From Treponema sp. (GTDB lineage Bacteria; Spirochaetota; Spirochaetia; Treponematales; Treponemataceae), in assembly GCA_017548565.1 (NCBI GenBank), contig JAFYZU010000010.1, positions 144,965-188,930 on the forward strand: a stretch of 43,966 nt of DNA. Reading direction: 5' to 3'. The position numbers and the translations under genes are program-made. The stretch's first letter is position 1. Every line of letters begins with the position of its first letter. This document shows positions 25,034 through 32,780 of this stretch, piece after piece. The notes below the pieces were generated by a model. That model was not told the origin of the DNA. It worked only from the letters and a program-made list of their open reading frames with translations, and ran no database searches.

Positions 25034-26062
25034 ATGAAGACAGTTCTTACCGGCTTATTACCGGATGAAATAACAGAATCGCTTGAATTAGATCAGAAAT
25101 TCCGCGGAAAACAGATTTTTAAATGGGTTGGAAGCGGAGTTTACTCTTTTAACGAAATGACTAATTTAAGCCTTGATTTAAGAAAACAACTTGAAGAAAA
25201 AGCAATACTCCGCATAACTCAAATCAGTGAAGTTTTAAAGGATCCTGATGGAACAATAAAGCTCAGGATTAAACTGCATGATTCTCATATAATAGAAACG
25301 GTACTTCTTATTGATAAGGAAGAACGAAAAACAGCATGTGTTTCATGTCAGGCAGGTTGTGCAATGAAATGCGTTTTCTGTATGACAGGAACTCTTGGAC
25401 TTGCAAGAAATCTTACTGCAGCTGAAATTGTAGAACAGTTTTTATCTCTCGAAAAAATTGCAGGAAAACTTGATAATATTGTTTTTATGGGCATGGGAGA
25501 ACCTATGAAGAATCTAAGTGAAATAAGAAAGGCTATTCAGATTCTTTGTAATAAAGACGGTCGTGCCCTTTCCTCAAAAAGAATTACAGTTTCAACCTGT
25601 GGAATCGTTAAAGGCATTTATGATCTTGCAGACAACGGACCAGCCATAAGACTTGCAATCTCTCTTACCACCGCCGACGAACAGCTGCGAAGACAATTAA
25701 TGCCTGTTTCAACTGCAGAAGAAAATAATCTGTCACAGTTAAAAAAGGCCGTTCAATACTATGCAGAAAAAACAGGTAAAAGAGTAACTCTTGAAGCAGC
25801 ACTTCTTCATGATAAAAACACGGATACACAGAGCGCCCGGAATTTAATTGATTTTGCACAGGGACTTAATGTAAATATAAATTTAATCCCATGGAATCCT
25901 GTTAAAAATCTTCCCTTTACAGAACCTTCATCTGAAGAAATTCATGATTTTGTAAGGATTCTGGAAAACAATCACCTGAATGTTACAGTAAGGACACGAC
26001 GCGGGCGAAAAATCGGTGGTGCCTGCGGACAGCTTGGAAAAGTAAGCAGTAACGGCAAATAA
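25034..26062 (+). CDS. rlmN: Dual-specificity RNA methyltransferase RlmN
   Basis: Radical SAM enzyme of 342 residues that methylates C2 of A2503 in 23S rRNA and, in many bacteria, A37 of tRNAs. The cluster motif is C109-x3-C113-x2-C116 (CAMKCVFC), followed by GTLGLARNLTAAEI. The mechanistic C-terminal cysteine is C331 in GGACGQL. VFMGMGEP and the STCGIV segment agree with the family, and the length is normal. No Shine-Dalgarno sequence is seen, and the start lies ten bases after the TPR gene, so coupling is likely. Confidence 0.95.
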   Translation: MKTVLTGLLPDEITESLELDQKFRGKQIFKWVGSGVYSFNEMTNLSLDLRKQLEEKAILRITQISEVLKDPDGTIKLRIKLHDSHIIETVLLIDKEERKTACVSCQAGCAMKCVFCMTGTLGLARNLTAAEIVEQFLSLEKIAGKLDNIVFMGMGEPMKNLSEIRKAIQILCNKDGRALSSKRITVSTCGIVKGIYDLADNGPAIRLAISLTTADEQLRRQLMPVSTAEENNLSQLKKAVQYYAEKTGKRVTLEAALLHDKNTDTQSARNLIDFAQGLNVNINLIPWNPVKNLPFTEPSSEEIHDFVRILENNHLNVTVRTRRGRKIGGACGQLGKVSSNGK

Positions 26063-26087
26063 ATTTCCAAAACCCTCAATTTTGTTA

Positions 26088-26116
26088 TTGAAATTAAAAC
26101 TGATAAGAATTATAAT
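26088..26116 (+). promoter_or_regulatory. Promoter of the HMA-like/dehydrogenase pair
   Basis: TTGAAA at 26088-26093, a 17-base spacer and TATAAT at 26111-26116. The leader contains TAGGAG at 26132-26137 before the ATG at 26145. Confidence 0.7.
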
Positions 26117-26144
26117 ATATTGAAAAACGATTAGGAGCGTCCCC

Positions 26145-26354
26145 ATGCAGAAGAAAATTTATGTTGTAGGTATGTTCGATGCAGATACAGCTGCAAAGGT
26201 ACAGTCAGCAGTAGCCGCTGTTGGTGGTGTTACAAATACTGTTGCAAATTGCGATAAATCTCAGGTTCTTGTAGATTTTGATGAAGGGACTGCAGGTATA
26301 GAAGACGCTATTAATGCCGCAATATCAGGTTGTGGAGTTGATGTAATAGGTTAA
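26145..26354 (+). CDS. HMA-like small protein without metal-binding cysteines
   Basis: Protein of 69 residues with the beta-alpha-beta-beta-alpha-beta pattern of heavy-metal-associated (HMA) domains: a first strand KKIYVVGM, helix TAAKVQSAVAAV, strands around VTNTVANC and QVLVDFDE, then helix IEDAINAAISG. The GMxCxxC loop of the family is replaced by GMFDADTA, so copper binding in the usual way is excluded. Two other cysteines (about 38 and 64) are scattered. A good ribosome-binding site and its own promoter show it is a real gene. It is nine bases from the dehydrogenase gene. Function unknown. Confidence 0.75.
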   Translation: MQKKIYVVGMFDADTAAKVQSAVAAVGGVTNTVANCDKSQVLVDFDEGTAGIEDAINAAISGCGVDVIG

Positions 26355-26363
26355 AAATTTAAA

Positions 26364-27314
26364 ATGAAACTTACCATACTTGATGGCCATGCCGTCAATC
26401 CCGGTGATTTAAACTGGGATGCTTTCAGGGAATTTGCCGATATTACTGTTTACGAGCGTACACCTAAAGAATTATTAAAAACACGCATCGGCGATTCTGA
26501 CGCAATATTTCTTAATAAAATCCAGATTACAGAAGAGCTTCTTCAGGAATGTCCGAATCTTAAATACATCGGAGTTCTTGCCACAGGATATAATGTAATA
26601 GATCTTGAAGCGGCAAACAGACATGGAGTTACAGTAACAAATATTCCTGCTTATTCAACAGATTCTGTTGCCCAGCACGTTTTTTCTTTTATCCTAAATT
26701 TTACAAATCAGGTTGCAAGTCATAACGATTCAGTTCATAAAGGAGAATGGATTCGTAGTCCCGATTTCTGTTATTGGAATTCACCGCTCCTTGAACTTTC
26801 AGGAAAGGTTTTAGGCATTTACGGATATGGTAATATTGGAAAAAAAGTCGCAATCCTTGGTAAAGCCTTCGGAATGAACGTAATATGCTGTACAAGAACA
26901 CCAAAAGAAAACATGCCGCAAAGAGTTACTTTTGAAAATCTTTTGAAATACAGTGATTTTCTTTCGCTTCATGCTCCATTAACAGATGAAACAAAAGAAA
27001 TTATCAATAAAGAATCACTTGCGATGATGAAAAAAACTGCATACATCATCAATACTGCACGCGGAGGTCTTGTCGTTGAACAGGATATTGCCCGTGCCTT
27101 AAATGCCGATGAAATTGCAGGATATGCCTGTGATGTTGTAAATGAAGAACCGATGAAGGCCGACACACCGCTTCTTGGAGCAAAAAACTGTGTAATTACT
27201 CCGCACATTGCATGGGCACCGCTTGAAACAAGAAAACGACTGATTGATATTGCACTTCAGAACCTTAAGGCATATCTGAACAATAAACCCGTAAACGTCG
27301 TTAATAATAAATGA
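26364..27314 (+). CDS. D-2-hydroxyacid dehydrogenase, glycerate dehydrogenase-like
   Basis: NAD(P)-dependent 2-hydroxyacid dehydrogenase of 316 residues. The nucleotide-binding loop is GIYGYGNIG at 151-159. The catalytic residues sit in the family motifs NTARGG (Arg), NEEPM (Glu) and TPHIAWA (His). VLATGYNVIDLEAANRHGV matches the catalytic-domain edge. The HIAWAPLETR ending is close to hydroxypyruvate/glycerate dehydrogenases (HprA), but lactate or other 2-ketoacids cannot be excluded. It lies after the HMA-like gene with no ribosome-binding site of its own and ends six bases before the convergent GH31 gene. Confidence 0.88.
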   Translation: MKLTILDGHAVNPGDLNWDAFREFADITVYERTPKELLKTRIGDSDAIFLNKIQITEELLQECPNLKYIGVLATGYNVIDLEAANRHGVTVTNIPAYSTDSVAQHVFSFILNFTNQVASHNDSVHKGEWIRSPDFCYWNSPLLELSGKVLGIYGYGNIGKKVAILGKAFGMNVICCTRTPKENMPQRVTFENLLKYSDFLSLHAPLTDETKEIINKESLAMMKKTAYIINTARGGLVVEQDIARALNADEIAGYACDVVNEEPMKADTPLLGAKNCVITPHIAWAPLETRKRLIDIALQNLKAYLNNKPVNVVNNK

Positions 27315-27320
27315 ATTGCT

Positions 27321-29315
27321 TTATGACTGCATCTTTTTAAATACCGGAATACAATCTATCGGTGTTTCTGCATTTATCGTCTGATTTCCATCATAAATCA
27401 TGTTGTCATTGATGTTCTTCCATTTTCCCTGCGGAAGATACACTTTTCTGCTTGTTGAACGGGCTTTAAGAACTGGTGCAACAAGATATTCAGAACCAAA
27501 CATATACTGATCAGAAAGATTCCAGCATTTTTCATCATCAGGGAATTCGTAGAACATTGTCCTCATCAAAGGACTTCCATTTTCATTTGCTTCCTTCATC
27601 AGTTTATAAACATAAGGCTTTAATGATTCACGAAGCTTTATCTGCTTTTCAAAAATTTCCTGTGCTTTTTTACCGTAAGACCATATTTCATTCGGCTGTC
27701 CTGTAAAAAGATATCCGCCGCCGTAACCGCGTTCAGGATCTTTATCAAGAGGAGGAATATCATGAGGATCCCTGTCACCGTGAAGACGAAGTATTGGCGT
27801 AAAAACTGCAAATTCAAACCATCTTTCTAAAAGCTCTATAAAATCTTCGCTGTGAACATCTCCGAACATAAATCCACCGATATCGGTTGTCCACCATGGA
27901 ATTCCTGCAAGACCAATATTCAATCCCTCGGTAACAGAATCACGAAGACATTCCCAGGTCGATTGAACATCGCCGTTCCATAAAACCTGACTTAATTTCT
28001 GAGAACCAACCCAGGCACATCTTTCGAGATTTACAAAATTATTTTTACCCGATTTTTTCATTCCGTCATAAAAGGCCTGACTGTATAATTTCGGATAAAT
28101 ATTTGAACATGACAAGGCAGTTCCAAGCTGATAACGGTAATTTGAAAAATCATAAACACTGTAATCAGGTTCAGCATTATCAAGCCAGAACATATCGATT
28201 CCATAATCAAGATAATTTTTTTTACAGATATTCCATAAATATTCCCTTGCTTCAGGATTTGTAGCATCAAAGGTAAGGCAGTCACCGTTAAAATCATAAG
28301 TCTGATTAGAACCCCGCTCTACCCTTACAAGATAACCTTTCTCAAGCATTTCATAATAATTTGAGCATTTTTTATCAACACTCGGCCATACAGAAACCAT
28401 TACCTTAATTCCCATGGAATGAAGCTCATCACACATTGCCTTTGGATCAGGCCAGTATTCTTTATCGAAGCACCAGTCACCTTGACGCGGCCAATGGAAA
28501 AAGTCAATTACAATTACATCAAGTTTAATTCCCAGTTCTTTATATTTTCTTGCAACCTTAAGAACTTCATCCTGTGTTCTGTATCTGAGTTTGCATTGCC
28601 AGAAGCCAAGATAATCTTTACTCATTACAGGAGCGCGTCCGGTTACCAGAGTATAATTTTCTATAATCTGTCTTGGAGTATCTGCACAGGTAATCCAATA
28701 ATCCATTTGCCGTGTATTTTCAGAAAACCATTCCGTAACATTCTTTGCAAAATTAACATGCCCAGTTGCGGGATTATTCCATAAAAAACCATAACCAAGA
28801 CTTGAAACTGCAAAAGGAATTGAAATCTGACTGTTTCTCTGTTCAAGGCTTAAGCTGCATCCCTTCAAATCAAGATACGGAATCTGATACTGCCCCATTC
28901 CATATATTTTTTCATCATCGTTTGCTTCAAATCTTACGGTAAGCTTATATTCATTTCCTGCATTTCCCTTAAATTCACGGTTGATTATTTTCAGACAGCA
29001 GCTTTCTTTTGTCGCCTCTTTATCGTAAGAACGAAAATATTCTTTTAAAATCAATTCGTTGTTCTTATAAAAGGATAAAATACCGTTTGAAGAAATTCTT
29101 GCAGAAATTTTTCCATTAACGATAATCCCTTCTTTTTCATTTACCTGAATTCTGGTCTTACAGGTCTTAACTGCTTCGGTTAATCCCCAGTTTTCGTCAA
29201 TTATATTTTTTTCTACAGTTGACCGGATTCTTAAAGAATCATTACTCCATGGCTCAATCAGTAAAATCTCATTCTGTTTTTTAAATACAAGTGCATTCTT
29301 TGATTTTAATATCAT
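27321..29315 (-). CDS. Glycoside hydrolase family 31, alpha-xylosidase-like
   Basis: Retaining alpha-glycosidase of 664 residues. The start at 29315 is preferred to an in-frame ATG at 29354 because GGAGAAG stands right before it. An N-terminal beta-sandwich (about 1-190) leads to the TIM barrel. The nucleophile is D379 in FWLDNAEP, close to GH31 alpha-xylosidases rather than the WxDMNEP of alpha-glucosidases. The acid/base is probably the Asp in LHGDRDPHD. GFWQCKLRYRTQDEVL begins the barrel. No signal peptide is present, so the enzyme is cytoplasmic and acts on imported oligosaccharides. No transporter or other sugar gene lies nearby. The exact substrate, isoprimeverose-like or maltose-like, is uncertain. 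Confidence 0.88.
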   Translation of the reverse strand: MILKSKNALVFKKQNEILLIEPWSNDSLRIRSTVEKNIIDENWGLTEAVKTCKTRIQVNEKEGIIVNGKISARISSNGILSFYKNNELILKEYFRSYDKEATKESCCLKIINREFKGNAGNEYKLTVRFEANDDEKIYGMGQYQIPYLDLKGCSLSLEQRNSQISIPFAVSSLGYGFLWNNPATGHVNFAKNVTEWFSENTRQMDYWITCADTPRQIIENYTLVTGRAPVMSKDYLGFWQCKLRYRTQDEVLKVARKYKELGIKLDVIVIDFFHWPRQGDWCFDKEYWPDPKAMCDELHSMGIKVMVSVWPSVDKKCSNYYEMLEKGYLVRVERGSNQTYDFNGDCLTFDATNPEAREYLWNICKKNYLDYGIDMFWLDNAEPDYSVYDFSNYRYQLGTALSCSNIYPKLYSQAFYDGMKKSGKNNFVNLERCAWVGSQKLSQVLWNGDVQSTWECLRDSVTEGLNIGLAGIPWWTTDIGGFMFGDVHSEDFIELLERWFEFAVFTPILRLHGDRDPHDIPPLDKDPERGYGGGYLFTGQPNEIWSYGKKAQEIFEKQIKLRESLKPYVYKLMKEANENGSPLMRTMFYEFPDDEKCWNLSDQYMFGSEYLVAPVLKARSTSRKVYLPQGKWKNINDNMIYDGNQTINAETPIDCIPVFKKMQS

Positions 29316-29394
29316 GATTCTTCTCCAAAATATATTGTAATAGTATATTAACACATTAAAAAAATAATACTAGGAAAAATCCTTATTTTTATAG

Positions 29395-29400
29395 TATAAT
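29395..29400 (+). promoter_or_regulatory. -10 box immediately before leuC
   Basis: TATAAT ends seven bases before the leuC ATG at 29408. There is no Shine-Dalgarno sequence and no clear -35 hexamer. A leaderless or near-leaderless transcript is expected. Confidence 0.5.
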
Positions 29401-29407
29401 TCTATTA

Positions 29408-30679
29408 ATGGGAAAAACAACTGCTCAAAAAATTTTTGATGCTCATCTTCTTGAAAAACCATTTGAAGATACTTATATCCTCAGGCTTGATAAAGTTTTC
29501 TGCCATGAAATAACAACTCCAATTGCAATTAATGATCTTATTGAAAGAAAGCTTGATAAAGTATTTGACGCAGATAAAATAAAGGTTGTAATAGATCATG
29601 TGTCGCCGGCAAAAGATTCTAAATCTGCCTTACAGCATAAAATCCTTCGTGAATGGGCAAAACGTAATCAGATAAAGGATTTCTTCGACATAGGAAATAA
29701 CGGAGTATGTCACGCACTTTTTCCTGAAAAAGGATTTGTCCGGCCAGGTAATATAATCATAATGGGTGATTCTCATACTTGTACTTACGGTGCTTTCGGA
29801 TGCTTTGCTGCAGGAGTTGGAACTACTGATCTTGAAGTCGGCATTCTTAAAGGTATATGTGCATTTAAATATCCAAAGACTATTAAAGTCAATCTTAACG
29901 GAAAACTTCGTGATGGAGTTTATGCAAAAGATGTAATTCTTTTTGTATTAAGTCAGCTTGGATGTAATGGAGCTACAGATTGCATTCTTGAATTCTGCGG
30001 ATCAGTTATCGATGATTTAGATATGGAACAAAGGATGACTGTCTGCAATATGGCTGTTGAAAGCGGTGCAACCTGCGGAATATGTTATCCAGATATGAAA
30101 ACCGTCGGATATCTGTGGCCGTTCATAAAAAATCAGTTTGATTCAAAAGAAGAAGCATTAAAAAAATATTCAGAATATATAAGTGATAAAGATGCTGAAT
30201 ACGTTAAAACATATTCCTTTGATTTAAGTGAGCTTACACCGCTCTGTACTTACGGTTATAAGCCTGATTGCGTCAAAACCGTAAAAGAAATGGAAGGAAC
30301 CAAAATTAACCAGGTATATATCGGAAGCTGTACAAACGGTCGTATAAGCGATTTACGGATTGCAGCATCCATCCTTAAAGGAAAAAAGATTGCTCCGAAT
30401 ATCAGGGTTATAGTAAGTCCTGCAACACAAGCCGTATACAGACAGGCACTTGAAGAAGGTTTAATTACTGTTTTTACGGAAGCAGGCTGCTGTGTTACAA
30501 ATCCATCGTGCGGTGCATGTCTTGGAATGAGCTGTGGAGTTCTTGCAGAAAACGAAGTATGCATTTCGACAACAAACAGGAATTTTTATGGAAGGATGGG
30601 AAAAGGCGGTATAGTTCATCTTGCAAGTCCTTCAACTGCAGCCTTTAGTGCAATTAAAGGATTTATTTGTGAAAAATAA
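29408..30679 (+). CDS. leuC: 3-isopropylmalate dehydratase large subunit
   Basis: [4Fe-4S] hydro-lyase of the aconitase superfamily, 423 residues, interconverting 2- and 3-isopropylmalate with LeuD. Cluster ligands are C308 in IGSCTNGR, and C368 and C371 in CGACLG. MGDSHTCTYGAFG and VGTTDLE are other conserved active-site stretches. The 423-residue, two-subunit architecture fits the archaeal/bacterial LeuC2-homoaconitase type. No leuA or leuB is in the window, so homoaconitate or citramalate-pathway substrates are also possible. leuD follows after 78 bases. No ribosome-binding site is visible. Confidence 0.88.
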   Translation: MGKTTAQKIFDAHLLEKPFEDTYILRLDKVFCHEITTPIAINDLIERKLDKVFDADKIKVVIDHVSPAKDSKSALQHKILREWAKRNQIKDFFDIGNNGVCHALFPEKGFVRPGNIIIMGDSHTCTYGAFGCFAAGVGTTDLEVGILKGICAFKYPKTIKVNLNGKLRDGVYAKDVILFVLSQLGCNGATDCILEFCGSVIDDLDMEQRMTVCNMAVESGATCGICYPDMKTVGYLWPFIKNQFDSKEEALKKYSEYISDKDAEYVKTYSFDLSELTPLCTYGYKPDCVKTVKEMEGTKINQVYIGSCTNGRISDLRIAASILKGKKIAPNIRVIVSPATQAVYRQALEEGLITVFTEAGCCVTNPSCGACLGMSCGVLAENEVCISTTNRNFYGRMGKGGIVHLASPSTAAFSAIKGFICEK

Positions 30680-30703
30680 TTACACATTTACTGTTTTAAA
30701 TGT

Positions 30704-30709
30704 TATAAT
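30704..30709 (+). promoter_or_regulatory. Possible internal promoter -10 before leuD
   Basis: TATAAT at 30704-30709 with a weak -35 (TTACAC at 30680-30685, 18-base spacer) in the 78-base gap between leuC and leuD. leuD may therefore be transcribed separately in addition to readthrough from leuC. Confidence 0.35.
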
Positions 30710-30757
30710 TAATATATAGACATATATTTGTCCATTAAATTTTTAGGAGAATAAAAA

Positions 30758-31291
30758 ATGAAACAATTTGGCGGTTCAGTTTTGTTTTTGGATCGTTCAG
30801 ACATCAACACGGATGAAATCATTCCGGCAAAATATCTGACCGAAAACGATAAAAAAGCATTACAGCCATACCTTCTTGAAGATTTAAAACTTGACGGTTT
30901 TAATCCCAAAACAGACATTCCGGGTACAAAAGTAATCATCTCTCGTGAAAACTTCGGATGCGGTTCTTCAAGGGAACACGCTCCATGGGCTTTAGAAGTA
31001 AACGGAATCTATGTCGTAATTGCTGCAAATTTTGCAAGAATATTCAGACAGAACATGTTTAACAACGGACTTCTTGCCATTGAAATGGATAAGAAATCTA
31101 TTGCCGATATGTTCAGAACTTTTGCAGATAAAGACACTGATTGCAAAATTGTAATTAATGATGACGGAACTGCAAAGGTAAAGCTCATTGCCGGTTCCTT
31201 ATCAAAAAGCTATCCTTTCAAGATTGACGATTTTGAAAAAGCCTTGCTCGATAACGACGGATGGGTCGGTTATGCGGCTGCTAAATTCTAA
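30758..31291 (+). CDS. leuD: 3-isopropylmalate dehydratase small subunit
   Basis: Swivel-domain subunit of 177 residues that completes the LeuCD active site. DINTDEIIPAKYLTE at about 13-27 and GCGSSREHAPWAL at about 67-79 are family signatures. The substrate-discriminating loop just after DEIIPAKY reads LTEND, which by itself does not separate isopropylmalate from homoaconitate. The ATG has TAGGAGA seven to eight bases upstream. It is followed by a strong terminator. Confidence 0.9.
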   Translation: MKQFGGSVLFLDRSDINTDEIIPAKYLTENDKKALQPYLLEDLKLDGFNPKTDIPGTKVIISRENFGCGSSREHAPWALEVNGIYVVIAANFARIFRQNMFNNGLLAIEMDKKSIADMFRTFADKDTDCKIVINDDGTAKVKLIAGSLSKSYPFKIDDFEKALLDNDGWVGYAAAKF

Positions 31292-31313
31292 TCATATAAG
31301 TTAAAAAATAAAA

Positions 31314-31346
31314 GCTGTCTGAATTTCAGACAGCATTTATTTTTTT
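31314..31346 (+). terminator. Terminator after leuD
   Basis: An 8-bp GC-rich stem GCTGTCTG / CAGACAGC (31314-31321 with 31327-31334) with a five-base loop is followed by ATTTATTTTTTT. The T-tract runs into the stop codon of the convergent gene at 31345. Confidence 0.85.
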
Positions 31347-31887
31347 AACGCATAAGTTTTTTTTCCTTAAGCTTTGAAATAATTAATTCTACTTCCTGTT
31401 CGGGTGTATATTTTGAAGTATCGATTATCAGGTCTACGAAGGAATAATCATTATTATCTATACCGTAAAATTCTTTATATCGTCGTGTATCTTCCGAATC
31501 ACGCATTGCAGTAAAATCCTTTATTGCCTGTAAATCGCCGCCTTCTCGTGTAAAAACCCTACCTGCCCTTGTATCTTCATCGGCATATAAATAAACCTTT
31601 AAGTCTGCTTCCTTAAGCATCCAGATTGCAAGACGGCTTCCTAAAACGCATGGTTCCTTGAGGGCCAGTTCAACCTGATGAGAATCTACATATTTATCGT
31701 AAGAATCATCATCCTTTGCTTTTTCAATCACTTCTTTAAGTGTCATACCTTTTTCTTCGGCAAGCTGTCTGAAGGTATAATTTATAAGTGTAATGCCAAG
31801 CTTTTTTGCAAGAAGTCCGCTGACAGTGGTATTTCCGCAGCCGCTTTTTCCACTGATTGCAATGCGTAAATCCTTTGTTACTTTCAT
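31345..31887 (-). CDS. Cytidylate kinase-like protein, altered P-loop
   Basis: Nucleoside-monophosphate-kinase-fold protein of 180 residues, closest in size and pattern to the short archaeal-type CMP kinase: RIAISGKSGCGNTTVSGLLA at the start, then LGSRLAIWML and a lid with DTRAGRVFTREGG and MRDSEDTRRYKEFYG. The phosphate-binding Walker A lysine is replaced: the loop reads G13-K14-S15-G16-C17-G18-N19-T20, with Asn where Lys is expected and a Lys five residues earlier. Whether it still phosphorylates CMP is open. It follows yicC, the position where gmk often sits. The start has AGGGGG before it. Confidence 0.75.
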   Translation of the reverse strand: MKVTKDLRIAISGKSGCGNTTVSGLLAKKLGITLINYTFRQLAEEKGMTLKEVIEKAKDDDSYDKYVDSHQVELALKEPCVLGSRLAIWMLKEADLKVYLYADEDTRAGRVFTREGGDLQAIKDFTAMRDSEDTRRYKEFYGIDNNDYSFVDLIIDTSKYTPEQEVELIISKLKEKKLMR

Positions 31888-31905
31888 GATGCCCCCTGTA
31901 ATAGA

Positions 31906-32778
31906 TTATTCAACATTCTTACTCTGTTCACGGATATTTTCTATGCTGTCTTTTGCGGCAATTACGATTGCACCTACTTCTGCAAACTGATTTTTACTTC
32001 CGATTGTATTGATTTCCCTGTTCATTTCCATACAGATAAAATCAAGCTTTTTGCCGGGTGTCGGATTAGTATTGATTTCTTCCTTCATTGCCTGAATATG
32101 TGAATGAAGACGAACGATTTCCTCGTTGATTGTATATTTAACGAGCATTGAAGCAGTTTCCGTCATAATACGATTCTGATCTGCATGTTCACCTACAAGC
32201 TCATTAAATTTAGAAGTAATCTGTTCCTTGAAAATACTTTCCATTTTTGGCTGCCATTCAAGAAAGAAAGCGGCTGCATCTTCGAGTTTTGAAAGCTTTG
32301 ATTCAAGATCCTTTTTCATGTTTTCGCCTTCACGCACCCTGTCCTTGCAGAATTTTTCGAATGCCTTATCAAAAACCGGAGAAATTAATTCCTTGTATTT
32401 TTCAATATCATATTGTTTGTTTGAATTAAGGATTCCAGGCTGATTTAAAAGCTCGTGAAAAATCATATCTGATTTTAATGAAATTCCTGCCGCATTAGCT
32501 ATTTTTTTGAATGCCTGCATATAAGAAGCCGCAAGATTTTCATCAACCGTAATTTCGGCATCGGAGTTTAATTCTTTTATGCGGATATAAACATCAACCT
32601 TTCCACGCACAACCTTCTGTGTAATTTTATTTCTGTAAAAGGATTCAAGCTGATTCAAATATGGAGGAAGATTTATAAATAAATCGAGAAAACGTGAATT
32701 TACTGATTTGATTTCAACGCTTATTACTGCATTTTCGGAAGAAGATTCTTCGTATGCATAACCGGTCATGCTTGTCAT
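31906..32778 (-). CDS. yicC: YicC-family endoribonuclease
   Basis: Protein of 290 residues of the YicC family, described in E. coli as an endoribonuclease affecting small RNAs. The N-terminal signature MTSMTGYAYEE and IKSVNSRFLDL is clear, as is the C-terminal GKKLDFICMEMNREINTIGSK with a Glu-rich helix between. The length is normal. It has GGAGATATAAAAATG at its start and begins two bases after the murC stop, so the two are co-transcribed; the kinase-like gene follows 18 bases later. Confidence 0.92.
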   Translation of the reverse strand: MTSMTGYAYEESSSENAVISVEIKSVNSRFLDLFINLPPYLNQLESFYRNKITQKVVRGKVDVYIRIKELNSDAEITVDENLAASYMQAFKKIANAAGISLKSDMIFHELLNQPGILNSNKQYDIEKYKELISPVFDKAFEKFCKDRVREGENMKKDLESKLSKLEDAAAFFLEWQPKMESIFKEQITSKFNELVGEHADQNRIMTETASMLVKYTINEEIVRLHSHIQAMKEEINTNPTPGKKLDFICMEMNREINTIGSKNQFAEVGAIVIAAKDSIENIREQSKNVE

Positions 32779-32780
32779 TT

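Noticed and set aside
28419..28784. Plus-strand frame of 121 codons within the GH31 gene
   Set aside because: It is antisense to the catalytic region of a conserved enzyme and has no ribosome-binding site or recognisable protein features.
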